Assembly: GCA_947626165.1 (NCBI GenBank)
Contig: CANQRG010000005.1
Location: forward strand, 1-64,000
Source: an uncultured Clostridia bacterium
Lineage (GTDB): Bacteria; Bacillota; Clostridia; Oscillospirales; Ruminococcaceae
Length of the DNA stretch: 64,000 nt
Reading direction: 5' to 3'
In this document: positions 1-7,162 of the stretch, piece after piece
Layout: each line of letters starts with the position of its first letter
How positions within the stretch are numbered: the first letter of the stretch is position 1
Translations under genes and position numbers: made by a program
The notes under the pieces: generated by a model
The model's input: only the letters and a program-made list of their open reading frames with translations
Told to the model about the DNA's origin: nothing
The model's database searches: none

Positions 1-1
1 C

Positions 2-73
2 TATTACTGGCAACCTAAAGGGAGTGTTGGATATTATGTGTATGAAATTATGGGATATAAAGAGACTACATAA
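2..73 (+). CDS. 3' end of an unidentified upstream gene
   Basis: An open frame enters from the left edge and gives 23 residues rich in Tyr and Gly, ending in GYKETT and a TAA. It stops three bases before a strong terminator, which supports it as a real gene end. Too little remains to name a product. If the tmRNA-like fragment at 250-267 is an attachment site, this gene would be the last gene of an integrated element. Confidence 0.5.
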   Translation, partial: YYWQPKGSVGYYVYEIMGYKETT

Positions 74-75
74 TA

Positions 76-108
76 AACCCGCTCGGCAGTGTTGTCGGGC
101 GGGTTTTT
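76..108 (+). terminator. intrinsic terminator after the left-edge gene
   Basis: An 11-bp GC-rich stem (CCCGCTCGGCA pairing with TGTCGGGCGGG through two G-U pairs, GTGT loop) is followed by TTTTT. Confidence 0.85.
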
Positions 109-249
109 GCATACACGATTTTTACACGTTTTTTGCAATTTGACTTATTTTTTTGTATTTTTTTTAATTTAAGTTGGCTTAGAGTATCGTAAAATAAGGC
201 TTTTTCGGGTTTTTGATTTAGTATAAATGCATATAATAGTAAACATTAG

Positions 250-267
250 TTCCCGTCGCCTCCACCA
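250..267 (+). other. tmRNA 3'-end-like fragment, possible att remnant
   Basis: TTCCCGTCGCCTCCACCA reads like the last bases of a transfer-messenger RNA (T-arm remainder, acceptor strand, CCA). No body of ssrA precedes it, and it is followed by a perfect hairpin terminator as a true ssrA would be. Elements that integrate into ssrA leave exactly such a 3'-end copy at the far boundary. The stretch 109-249 holds no gene that I can see. Confidence 0.4.
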
Positions 268-275
268 AAAATGCA

Positions 276-304
276 ATACCGCCCTAAAATAGGGCGGTAT
301 TTTT
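276..304. terminator. perfect hairpin terminator, probably bidirectional
   Basis: An 11-bp perfect stem (ATACCGCCCTA with TAGGGCGGTAT) is followed by TTTTT on the + strand. It lies just beyond the stop of the leftward GH27 gene and can close that transcript as well. Confidence 0.8.
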
Positions 305-315
305 ATCTTACACGA

Positions 316-1572
316 TTATTTATTAAAAAAGTACGCTTTTGCTCCATGGCTTTCGAGCTTGACTTTCAAAGTATTTTCTGCGGACACTTCTTTTCCGCTC
401 CAAAGCTCTGTTCCGGTTACTTCATCATAAATCTCAAGGTCTGCAAGCGGAATTTCAACCTCACTGTTTTTGTCACCCGCATTGAAAACCGCAATATACA
501 TACCGCCCTTTGCATTAACCGCCGTCCATAGAATATGCTCAATACCGTCTATCTCCTTTCGCCACACCTGATGAGAATGACGTGCATTCCTGTGCATTTC
601 AAGAATTCCTTCATTGGTAACAAGACCCATCGTAAAGTCATCAAAGCCGGTCATCTCTCCGCCAATAATAAGAGGAGAACGAAGTATGCTCCATAGAGTC
701 ATCATTGTAATCTGCTCGTTGCGAGTGAAATTGGTGCGGATCGACTTATCATAGTCTTGTTTGATAGGACCAATCGGAAGCATATCTGCATCAGGCCAGT
801 GACCGGCGCCTGCATGGGTACACCATTTTTCCGCACGAGAGAACATATCGTAAAGAAGCTCCCAATCGTCCCAGAAATCGTCGGTGATTCTCCACATATT
901 TGATACCTGCTTGTAAAGTTCAGCTTTTTCAAGGAGTGCCGGACCAGGTGAGAGACTAAGTATCATATCCCGTCCGCAGTTATGAATGGAATCACTGATC
1001 ATTAAAAGCTCTTCCTCCTCGTGCGGAAGCTCACGGGCAATATCGTCGCACTTGATAAAATCAACGCCCCATGAAGCATATAGCTCAAAAATGCTGTCGT
1101 AATATTCCTTTGCGCCGTCCTTAGACGGGTCAACTCCGTACATATCGGTGTTCCAGGCACAAATGCTTGCTGTTTTCGCAATTTGACGTGCGGTTTTATT
1201 TGTGCCCTTGATTTTTGTGTTTCTGTGAACAGCCTGACGGGGAATTCCTCTCATAATATGTATTCCAAATTTAAGTCCAAGCGAATGAATATATTCTGCT
1301 AAAGGAGCAAAGCCCTTGCCTCCTTTTGAAGACGGGAAACGGTTTTCTGTGGGAATAAGTCTTGAATAATCGTCCATACAAAGTTCGGTGAACTGATTAT
1401 AGCTATGTGTTGTAGCCTTAGGTTCAAACCATTGGGCGTCTATTACAATGTATTCCCAGCCGTATTTTTTCAAATGCTTTGCCATAAAGTCGGCATTTTG
1501 TTTGACAATTTCTTCAGTAACAGAGGTGCCGTAACAGTCCCAGCTGTTCCAGCCCATAGGTGCAGTTTTCAT
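316..1572 (-). CDS. GH27-family alpha-galactosidase-like glycoside hydrolase
   Basis: A 418-residue (beta/alpha)8-barrel enzyme with no signal peptide, so probably cytoplasmic; expected to release alpha-galactose from oligosaccharides. GWNSWDCYG at residues 7-15 is the clan GH-D N-terminal signature. KCDDIA around 174-179 carries the likely nucleophile Asp, and RITDDFWD around 228-235 the likely acid/base Asp. The Met at 1572 is chosen because AAGGAAA lies 8-9 bases before it; an in-frame Met 11 codons upstream lacks such a site. The last 70 residues look like the beta-sandwich found after GH27 barrels. It stands alone, reading leftward into the hairpin at 276-304. A related specificity within clan GH-D is possible. 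Confidence 0.85.
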   Translation of the reverse strand: MKTAPMGWNSWDCYGTSVTEEIVKQNADFMAKHLKKYGWEYIVIDAQWFEPKATTHSYNQFTELCMDDYSRLIPTENRFPSSKGGKGFAPLAEYIHSLGLKFGIHIMRGIPRQAVHRNTKIKGTNKTARQIAKTASICAWNTDMYGVDPSKDGAKEYYDSIFELYASWGVDFIKCDDIARELPHEEEELLMISDSIHNCGRDMILSLSPGPALLEKAELYKQVSNMWRITDDFWDDWELLYDMFSRAEKWCTHAGAGHWPDADMLPIGPIKQDYDKSIRTNFTRNEQITMMTLWSILRSPLIIGGEMTGFDDFTMGLVTNEGILEMHRNARHSHQVWRKEIDGIEHILWTAVNAKGGMYIAVFNAGDKNSEVEIPLADLEIYDEVTGTELWSGKEVSAENTLKVKLESHGAKAYFFNK

Positions 1573-1682
1573 AATAAATTTTCCTTTCTTAATATAAAAT
1601 AACAAGATGTAACTCTATTATAATTATTTTGGTATATATGTCAACCTGCAAAGGAATTGTAGGTGGGTTTAATAAAAAACGC

Positions 1683-1712
1683 CTATGGTTAAAACTTCGG
1701 TGGTTTTTGATA
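1683..1712 (+). repeat. decayed copy of the 3152-3182 terminator
   Basis: GGTTAAAACTTCGGTGGTTT followed by TTGATAT closely matches the terminator after the YD-repeat gene, including the flanking TAATAAAAA. The 5' arm of the hairpin no longer pairs well. No gene on the + strand precedes it, so it may mark a lost tandem copy of that gene. Confidence 0.5.
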
Positions 1713-1756
1713 TTTGTATATTAGTTAAAAATTAGCATAGTCAAATGCTTTGAAAT

Positions 1757-1785
1757 TTGATTTACAGTTGAAAATATGTTATGAT
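1757..1785 (+). promoter_or_regulatory. sigma-A-type promoter for the YD-repeat gene
   Basis: TTGATT, a 17-base spacer and TATGAT lie about 35 bases before the Shine-Dalgarno sequence of the gene at 1820. Confidence 0.55.
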
Positions 1786-1819
1786 AAACATAGGGTTAAT
1801 ATTACGGAGGAATATTTTA

Positions 1820-3142
1820 ATGAAAAGAATTTTAAATTTGATAACAGCATCAGTTATGGCAGTCAGTTTAGTTGGTGTTTTGACTTCGTCAGCATATTCG
1901 GGGTATATCATAGGAGATGTCGGAATTCCTGTAGAAGGATATGTTTGTACATATTACGAGGATAGTAGCGGTTGGCAAAAGTATACTTATGACTCAAAGG
2001 GAAACGAGATATACAAAGAGGATGATAAAGGTAATTCAGAATACCATAAATATACTTATTATAGCAACGGCGAAAAGAAGACTGAGTATTATGAGACAAG
2101 CGAAGGCTTTTGGATAAAGACAAAATATGATACACATGGTAATATTATATTGGAAAAAAACAGCGATGGTTTTTTGAAAACTTGGAAGTATACATATTAT
2201 ACCAACGGGAAAATAAAGACGCTGTATTACAAAGATAACTATAATGAATGGTCAGAAAGTATCTATGATGAAAACGAAAATGAGATTTATTCAAATGGAT
2301 ATTCTGCAGAGTCAGATGAGAATGGATGGGAAAAGTACAAATATGATTCACATGGTAATAAGATATATAGTGAATATGAAAGCGGTTATATATCCACCAC
2401 AGATTATACTTATTATGACAATGGGAATGTGAAAACAGCATTTACAAAAGATAATTATGATTATCGGTGCAAGTCGTATTATAATGAAAATGGAAATATT
2501 ACATATCAAGTTGAATTGGACGATCTTTGGGAAAAATATTTTTATGATGATAAAGGCAATATGACTTATTTTGAAGACTGTATAGGTAACTGGGAGAAGT
2601 ATACTTATGACTCAAAAGGAAATGTAACATATTTTAAGAATAAGTACGAGACTGAAATTGGTTGGATGAAATATTCTTACGATTCAAAAGGAAACATGAT
2701 ATCCGGAAAAGGAAAAGGCGGTTATTGGGAAAAGGCAAAATATGCAAAGATAGGCAGTAAAAAATCAATGAAGCCGATTTCTTCAATCCGCAGTGCAAAA
2801 GCAGTTGCAAAGGATAAAAAGTCAGCAAACAAGGCTATGAAAAATTCTAAGATTAAAAAGCTTTCGGTGAAGAGCAAATCAAAGAATATTAAAGTATCAT
2901 GGAAAAATTTAAAGAAGGCTTGGGGCTATAAGGTTCAGGTATTTAAAGATAAGAATTTTAAAAAAACCGTTTTTAAGAAAAATGTTAAGACAAACAGTTT
3001 AAATATCAATAGCAAGAAAATAAAGAAGAACAAAACTTATTATGTAAAAATAAGTACATATGCATCTTACAGAAATAAAAAGGGCAAAGAGATAAAAATC
3101 TACGGCAAATTGAGCGCGACAGATAAGATCAAGGTAAAATAA
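1820..3142 (+). CDS. secreted YD-repeat protein with fibronectin-like C-terminal domain
   Basis: A 440-residue exported protein. ATG 1820 follows GGAGG by eight bases, and residues 1-27 form a signal peptide (MKR, hydrophobic core, small residues before the cut). Residues about 45-310 are roughly ten degenerate repeats of the YxYDxxGN type separated by Trp/Tyr-rich stretches, as in RHS/YD-repeat proteins. A Lys/Ser-rich linker follows. The last ~90 residues are a basic fibronectin-III-like domain (KVSWKNLKKAWGYKVQVF, then ISTYASYRN) closely related to the tail of the protein at 30852-32738. No catalytic domain or sortase signal is seen. A wall-bound adhesin or glycan-binding role is a guess. 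Confidence 0.75.
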   Translation: MKRILNLITASVMAVSLVGVLTSSAYSGYIIGDVGIPVEGYVCTYYEDSSGWQKYTYDSKGNEIYKEDDKGNSEYHKYTYYSNGEKKTEYYETSEGFWIKTKYDTHGNIILEKNSDGFLKTWKYTYYTNGKIKTLYYKDNYNEWSESIYDENENEIYSNGYSAESDENGWEKYKYDSHGNKIYSEYESGYISTTDYTYYDNGNVKTAFTKDNYDYRCKSYYNENGNITYQVELDDLWEKYFYDDKGNMTYFEDCIGNWEKYTYDSKGNVTYFKNKYETEIGWMKYSYDSKGNMISGKGKGGYWEKAKYAKIGSKKSMKPISSIRSAKAVAKDKKSANKAMKNSKIKKLSVKSKSKNIKVSWKNLKKAWGYKVQVFKDKNFKKTVFKKNVKTNSLNINSKKIKKNKTYYVKISTYASYRNKKGKEIKIYGKLSATDKIKVK

Positions 3143-3151
3143 TAAAAAGAA

Positions 3152-3182
3152 CCGTCGAGGGTTAAAACTTCGGCGGTTTTTG
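3152..3182 (+). terminator. terminator of the YD-repeat gene
   Basis: A nine-bp stem (CCGTCGAGG with CTTCGGCGG, loop GTTAAAA) is followed by TTTTT, nine bases after the stop. Confidence 0.8.
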
Positions 3183-3265
3183 ATATATATATACGTTGTT
3201 ACTGCAATTTGTTAGAATACAAAATTAGAGTTGAAAAACAGTTATTATTTTTTTAAGTTTAATGC

Positions 3266-3294
3266 TTGACTTTTGCATTTTGGTTTGATATAAT
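3266..3294 (+). promoter_or_regulatory. sigma-A promoter of the tRNA-Arg gene
   Basis: TTGACT, a 17-base spacer and TATAAT, 36 bases before the mature tRNA start. Confidence 0.75.
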
Positions 3295-3330
3295 AAATGA
3301 GTTAAATTTATAATATTTAAATTAATTATT

Positions 3331-3407
3331 GCGCCAGTAGCTCAGCTGGATAGAGTGACTGGCTACGAACCAGTAGGTCGGGGGTTCGAGTCCCTCCTGG
3401 CGCGCCA
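3331..3407 (+). tRNA. tRNA-Arg (anticodon ACG)
   Basis: A complete 77-base cloverleaf with encoded CCA. GCGCCAG pairs with CTGGCGC in the acceptor stem. The anticodon stem ACTGG/CCAGT closes a CTACGAA loop with anticodon ACG, and GGTTCGAGTCC forms the T loop. The 3' end doubles as the left attachment core of the prophage, and integration left the tRNA intact. Confidence 0.97.
3389..3407. other. attL core in the tRNA 3' end
   Basis: The 19 bases agtccctcctggcgcgcca (T-arm to CCA) recur exactly at 26601-26619. This is the usual signature of a tyrosine-integrase element in a tRNA gene, and the integrase remnant lies next to it. Confidence 0.93.
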
Positions 3408-3415
3408 ATAGATAA

Positions 3416-3455
3416 AACCGCATTTTACGGACTTCGCCGTGAAAGTGCGGTTTTT
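3416..3455. terminator. long hairpin terminator between tRNA and integrase
   Basis: AACCGCATTTTACGG pairs almost completely with CCGTGAAAGTGCGGTT and is followed by TTTTTC on the + strand. It can also close the leftward integrase transcript. It is inside the element, just past attL. Short repeats containing TGTGACAC/ATGACACG at 3531-3548 may be integrase arm sites. Confidence 0.75.
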
Positions 3456-3564
3456 CTTATGTTTGATAATCATTTATTTGTTTACATTTTCACATAAACG
3501 GGTCGAAAATCAAAGAAATAACTAAAAATATGACACGAAATGTGACACAAAAAGTGCAAAAAAA

Positions 3565-4591
3565 TTATTTGATAATCTCATTGAATTTTTTGTTCAGTTT
3601 ATCAGATATTTTTGTCTGTTCATCTTTGAAAGTGTGTTGGTATACATTCTTTAGCATATTGTTTGTGGCTTGTCCCAGACGTTCCATAGCATACTTATCA
3701 GGTACGCCTTGCAATAGCATTAGACTTGCATTTGCGTGCCTTAGAGAGTGTATTGTAAAATTAGGTAGACCGTTATTCTTGCATAAAGTCCTAAATCTCT
3801 CTAATAATCTGCCTGGCTTTTTCATATTTACTATGAACTCTCCAGTCCGTTCTTGACTGTCAAGTGATTCTTTTAATATGTCCGGTACTGTTAGTGTGCG
3901 TGTTCCTGCGTATGAATTGTTTGTGTTTTTAATAATGGTCTTATTGTTTTTGTCGGTAACTGCTGCAGCGTGAATGTTTATTTTTTCTCCGTCATAGTCA
4001 GACCATTTTAACGCACAAATTTCTGATCGCCTTAATCCAAGTAATAACGCTAATAGTATTGCTGTTTCTAGTTTCTATACTCGTGCCTTTTGTTATCTCT
4101 ATAATCTTTTTCATATCATCAATATTTGGTATTAGCATTTGCTTTTTCTGCTTAGGTTTTAAAAGTACGCTGTCAAATTCAAGATGGATTTTATTTTGCT
4201 TGAGTGAAGCAGTAATAAGTCCATACTGGTTTCTTATAGATTTTGCAGAATACTTCTCAGCATTTTTATTAGCCCATTTTTGTAAAACTATTTCGTCAAC
4301 ATCACAAAGTTTTATATCTTTTACTTCATCAATAGCATTTTTCTTTATTATTTCATAGCCTCTTATGGTTGAAACACTAAGTGTTTTATCTTTGCTTTCA
4401 ATATAGTTAGTTATAGCTTGTTCAACTGTTATATCATTTTCACTTGTTTTTCTCAGTCCGTTAAGATATTCTGCTGCCATAAGCTCAGCTTTCTTCTTTG
4501 ACGGGGCTGTAAACGATTTATATGTGTCTGTTTTCTTATCGTAAGCCCTTACTCTCCAATTACCGCTCGGCAGCTTTTTAGCTGTTGCCAT
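3565..4591 (-). pseudogene. int: phage tyrosine integrase, frameshifted by a 7-bp duplication
   Basis: ATG 4591 follows AGGAGG. The N-terminal half (arm-binding and SAM-like core-binding domains) reads to about residue 175. The frame then breaks at an exact tandem duplication of seven bases, TAGAAAC on the coding strand (+ coordinates 4064-4077). Removing one copy restores a full-length protein with the catalytic set: Arg in GLRRSE, the HSLRH box, and the C-terminal Tyr in NVYQHTF. The downstream frame runs unbroken to the stop at 3565, so this is one recent lesion in an otherwise intact gene. It would have catalysed integration at the tRNA-Arg att site; as it stands the product loses the catalytic domain. 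Confidence 0.92.
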
Positions 4592-4608
4592 ATATTTTTC
4601 CTCCTATC

Positions 4609-4637
4609 TTGACATACAAAAAATGTTATGCTAAAAT
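4609..4637 (+). promoter_or_regulatory. strong rightward promoter divergent from integrase
   Basis: TTGACA, a 17-base spacer and TAAAAT on the + strand, overlapping the 5' leader of the leftward integrase. No + strand gene follows: a transcript would begin near 4644, pass the 12-bp hairpin at 4691-4720 and run antisense to the next gene. A short RNA is possible. Confidence 0.5.
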
Positions 4638-4661
4638 AAAAGGGCAGAATTAGCCCTTTTT
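4638..4661. terminator. hairpin between DUF898-like gene and integrase
   Basis: AAAAGGGC, loop AGAATTA, GCCCTTTT followed by TTA; symmetric, so usable in both directions. It can close the leftward DUF898-like transcript before the integrase. Confidence 0.6.
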
Positions 4662-4690
4662 ATTCACGTGGGGTTATTTTGTCACGTCCA

Positions 4691-4720
4691 GCCTCTGTTG
4701 AGCTGCAACTCAGCAGGGGC
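4691..4720. other. 12-bp hairpin with weak U tract
   Basis: GCCTCTGTTGAG pairs fully with CTCAGCAGGGGC (two G-U pairs) across a CTGCAA loop, seven bases past the DUF898-like stop. It lacks a strong U run in either direction. It may end the putative + strand RNA starting near 4644. Confidence 0.45.
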
Positions 4721-4727
4721 GATTTAT

Positions 4728-5114
4728 TTATTCAACAATAACAGTTTTAATTTCGTCCTCAAAATAAGTATGCTTTACTTTCCATTTTTCTAAAGAAATT
4801 CCAAGCCAGAATGAATAAATACCTATAGTAATTAAACATAGCAAGAGCCACTTTATCCAATTACCAAATAATTGAATAGCCTTACCATCAAATTTTAATC
4901 TTCTACCTTTTATCACTGTGTGTTTAATTTTCCAATTATACACCTTACATAAAGCCCAAGGATAGCATATACCTAAAGTAAAAACAGTTATTAACGTTCC
5001 AAGTATTCTCCATCCTATGAGTTGTAGAAGTCCGCCATCGAAATATGAATCACCGTCAATTAAGCGTATTTGGGTTGTTGGAACTTCCTTTGTAATTGTA
5101 GTTTGTTCTGCCAT
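4728..5114 (-). CDS. small DUF898/YjgN-like membrane protein of the lysogeny module
   Basis: 128 residues with two long hydrophobic segments (about 30-58 and 85-107). Each is followed by a similar unit: an aromatic-rich turn, then WKIKHT or WKVKHTYF. This internal repeat resembles the DUF898 membrane family, from memory. ATG 5114 follows AGGAGG. It sits between integrase and the nuclease gene, a place where temperate phages keep genes expressed in the lysogen. A superinfection-exclusion role is inference from position only. Confidence 0.65.
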   Translation of the reverse strand: MAEQTTITKEVPTTQIRLIDGDSYFDGGLLQLIGWRILGTLITVFTLGICYPWALCKVYNWKIKHTVIKGRRLKFDGKAIQLFGNWIKWLLLCLITIGIYSFWLGISLEKWKVKHTYFEDEIKTVIVE

Positions 5115-5129
5115 AAAATTTTCCTCCTA

Positions 5130-5158
5130 TTGACATTATCTTGAAAATGTCGTATAAT
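5130..5158 (+). promoter_or_regulatory. perfect consensus promoter of a putative small RNA
   Basis: TTGACA, exactly 17 bases, TATAAT. It points rightward, away from the leftward gene starting at 5114, with no protein gene to serve. Confidence 0.75.
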
Positions 5159-5164
5159 ATTTTT

Positions 5165-5238
5165 GTCGAAGTATAGAAGAAATATCTATATTTTGCCTAT
5201 ATCCCTATCAGTATTTGCGGTACTGGTGGGGATTTTTT
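5165..5238 (+). ncRNA. candidate prophage small RNA, about 74 nt
   Basis: The transcript predicted from the consensus promoter would start near 5165. It ends in a textbook terminator: a 13-bp stem 5201-5213/5221-5233 with a seven-base loop and six T. I see no start codon with a ribosome site inside. Its last bases overlap the stop of the nuclease gene on the other strand, so it could pair with that mRNA's 3' end. It may instead act in trans. The idea rests on promoter and terminator alone. Confidence 0.5.
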
Positions 5239-6322
5239 ATGTTTGGTTTTGTACTTGATTATCTTTTTGATATTTGTTGAGTAATTTTATTTGTTCAGAC
5301 ATAAAAGACGGTAATGGCATTTTGAGACCGATAGTTCCTTTTGTTGATGTTGGAAAAACATACTTAACATACTCAACACCTAAATGTAGTGCTAAATCGT
5401 TAGTTAACTTTTTGATTTGTGAAGTTCTAGTTTTATTATCAAGCATTTTAATTTCTAAAATTTCTTCATAGTTTTCATAATCAATATCAATATTTGCTAC
5501 TGTAATAATAATGGTATTAATTGCAAAAAAATTAAGTGTGTATTCACATATTTGAGTTAGGTGTTGTTTGTATAGTTTGTTATTTTCTTCAAAGTCATCT
5601 AAGTAATTAATTATTTGAATTTGTTCATCAGTTAAGGATTTTTGTTGATTATTAGCAATAGTTTTCTTAGAATGGTCATTTTCAGGTGTTTCATGTTTAT
5701 TATAATTGTCTTCTTTGGTTTGTACATCTTGCATCTTTACTTTAGTTATAGGCTGAGTTTCTCTTTGATTAGCATTACTTGACTGTTTGTAATTCTTTGC
5801 ATAACGGTTTTTAAACATCATCTGAGATAATACATCAGCATCCCAAAGTTCAACATTGTTTATTCTTGCAAGTTCTTTAGCTGGCTCTGTGAAGTATTGA
5901 TTTGTCATTACTGCAGCAGCATTGCAATTATATGCACTCATACCGGCAACAACTTCTTGTATAGGCGCGTTATTTAATTTATGATTGTAGCACTTACACT
6001 GAATTGCATAATTTAAGTTACCTTTTCTTGCAATAATATCAACCCCAAAGTCACCAGATCCTCTTGTGACTTCTACATTATCAAAACCGTTTTTTCGTAA
6101 AATATCAGCACACGCATATTCAAATTCATGCCCGTCCATTCCATTAAACTGTTCAACATTAGTGTATGAATATTTGATATTATGCAATAGCTTTACAGGT
6201 AAGACAAAGATATAATAACAAAGTTTTTTAAAAAATATAAATGTATATTTTAAAATATAAACATAAAATAAAAAGATATATTTACATAGATAGAAAGGAG
6301 ATAAAAGAATTTTTATAAACAT
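5237..6322 (-). CDS. membrane-anchored Mrr-like nuclease with FtsK-alpha-like domain
   Basis: 361 residues. The first ~50 are strongly hydrophobic and aromatic and should anchor the protein. Residues about 60-165 are a restriction-endonuclease-like fold of the Mrr type: EYACADILRKNGF, GDFGVDIIA with the metal Asp, and YAIQCKCY giving the QxK motif. A polar linker follows. The C-terminal part (about 230-350) has TNDLALHLGVEYVKY and TKGTIGLKMP, resembling the alpha domain that precedes the motor of FtsK; no ATPase is present. The gene lies between repressor and integrase, facing leftward, so it should be expressed in the lysogen. Defence against incoming DNA is a reasonable inference. The start is supported only by a weak CGAGG. 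Confidence 0.7.
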   Translation of the reverse strand: MFIKILLSPFYLCKYIFLFYVYILKYTFIFFKKLCYYIFVLPVKLLHNIKYSYTNVEQFNGMDGHEFEYACADILRKNGFDNVEVTRGSGDFGVDIIARKGNLNYAIQCKCYNHKLNNAPIQEVVAGMSAYNCNAAAVMTNQYFTEPAKELARINNVELWDADVLSQMMFKNRYAKNYKQSSNANQRETQPITKVKMQDVQTKEDNYNKHETPENDHSKKTIANNQQKSLTDEQIQIINYLDDFEENNKLYKQHLTQICEYTLNFFAINTIIITVANIDIDYENYEEILEIKMLDNKTRTSQIKKLTNDLALHLGVEYVKYVFPTSTKGTIGLKMPLPSFMSEQIKLLNKYQKDNQVQNQT

Positions 6323-6361
6323 TATATATGCCTCGTTATGATATTAATATTGTAAGACTGT

Positions 6362-7003
6362 TTACAATGCACTCATAAAATAAACAGCCTTACCAAGAAT
6401 GCGAATAGTATTAAGCTCGTCCTTTAAATATACAAGCGGTTCATAAGCAGGATTTTCAGGATTAAGCACTAACTTGCTTTTATTGGGATAATAATACACA
6501 CGCTTGAGCGTTGCTTCATTGTCAATAATAACTGCGGCTATTTCACCGTTGTTTACCATTGGAATTTTTTTTATGAATACAATATCGCCGTCATTGATTC
6601 GTGCATTAATCATACTATCACCTTTAGCAGTCAAGCAAAAATCCGCCTTAATGTCCATATTAGCCATTACATAGCTTTCTTTTTCTTCATCTGCCCATAT
6701 AGGTTCACCGCATGCTATTTCACCAAGCAAAGGAAACTTCTTTAGCTTAATAGGAGATAAATTGTCGTATTTATCAAATATATTTTCTTCTTCATCAGTG
6801 TTTTTGTCAATACCCATAATAAATAAGGGAGAAGTTTTCAATGCTTTAGCATATAATGCAATTTTATCTCTACGCATATTTCCTATATCACCGCTTTCCC
6901 AACGGCTTATAGTAGCTTCACTAACGCCTACAGATTTTGCTACATCTAACATAGTTAGTCCTAATTCAATACGTCTTGCTTTCAATTTATCATTAAGCAA
7001 CAC
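6362..7003 (-). CDS. CI-like lysogenic repressor (HTH plus S24 peptidase domain)
   Basis: 213 residues. An N-terminal XRE helix-turn-helix spans about 5-60 (LTMLDVAKSVGVSEATISRW). The S24/LexA autocleavage domain follows: cleavage site ACGEP near 103-107, nucleophile Ser in KGDSM near 135-139, and Lys in EATLKR near 170. It should bind the operators at 7043-7058, 7130-7145 and 7364-7379, repress the early genes, and self-cleave when RecA is activated. The GTG at 7003 is the start, preceded by AGGATGGTGAT. Its own promoter (7029-7057, minus) overlaps the first operator, which implies autoregulation. The gene is intact although the prophage is dead. Confidence 0.9.
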   Translation of the reverse strand: MLLNDKLKARRIELGLTMLDVAKSVGVSEATISRWESGDIGNMRRDKIALYAKALKTSPLFIMGIDKNTDEEENIFDKYDNLSPIKLKKFPLLGEIACGEPIWADEEKESYVMANMDIKADFCLTAKGDSMINARINDGDIVFIKKIPMVNNGEIAAVIIDNEATLKRVYYYPNKSKLVLNPENPAYEPLVYLKDELNTIRILGKAVYFMSAL

Positions 7004-7028
7004 TAGTTATCACCATCCTAATGATGAC

Positions 7029-7057
7029 ATTTTATCATATAACTTGCATAAATGCAA
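7029..7057 (-). promoter_or_regulatory. repressor maintenance promoter
   Basis: On the minus strand TTGCAT, 17 bases, TAAAAT. The -35 box and spacer lie within the operator at 7043-7058. Confidence 0.65.
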
Positions 7058-7058
7058 T
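7043..7058. promoter_or_regulatory. repressor operator O1
   Basis: CTTGCATAAATGCAAT, a near-perfect 16-base palindrome with an AA centre, shares its plan (CTTRCRT-AA-AYGYAAG) with the operators at 7130 and 7364. Confidence 0.65.
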
Positions 7059-7097
7059 AGTTTTTTGAAAAAAATTAAAAAAACTTGCGAAAAAGTA

Positions 7098-7126
7098 TTG
7101 ACAAGCAAATTTTAATGTGTTAATAT
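7098..7126 (+). promoter_or_regulatory. early rightward promoter of the prophage
   Basis: TTGACA, 17 bases, TAATAT. An operator half-site (CTTGCG, 7084-7089) precedes the -35 box and a full operator lies at the start point, as expected for a repressed early promoter. Confidence 0.8.
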
Positions 7127-7129
7127 TAA

Positions 7130-7145
7130 CTTACGGAAACGCAAG
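7130..7145. promoter_or_regulatory. repressor operator O2
   Basis: CTTACGGAAACGCAAG starts four bases past the -10 box of the early promoter. It matches the site at 7364 in 15 of 16 positions. Confidence 0.7.
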
Positions 7146-7162
7146 AGAGGAGGATAGAATAA

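Noticed and set aside
3530-3856. Plus-strand ORF over the integrase end
   Set aside because: The minus strand encodes the conserved recombinase C-terminus there.
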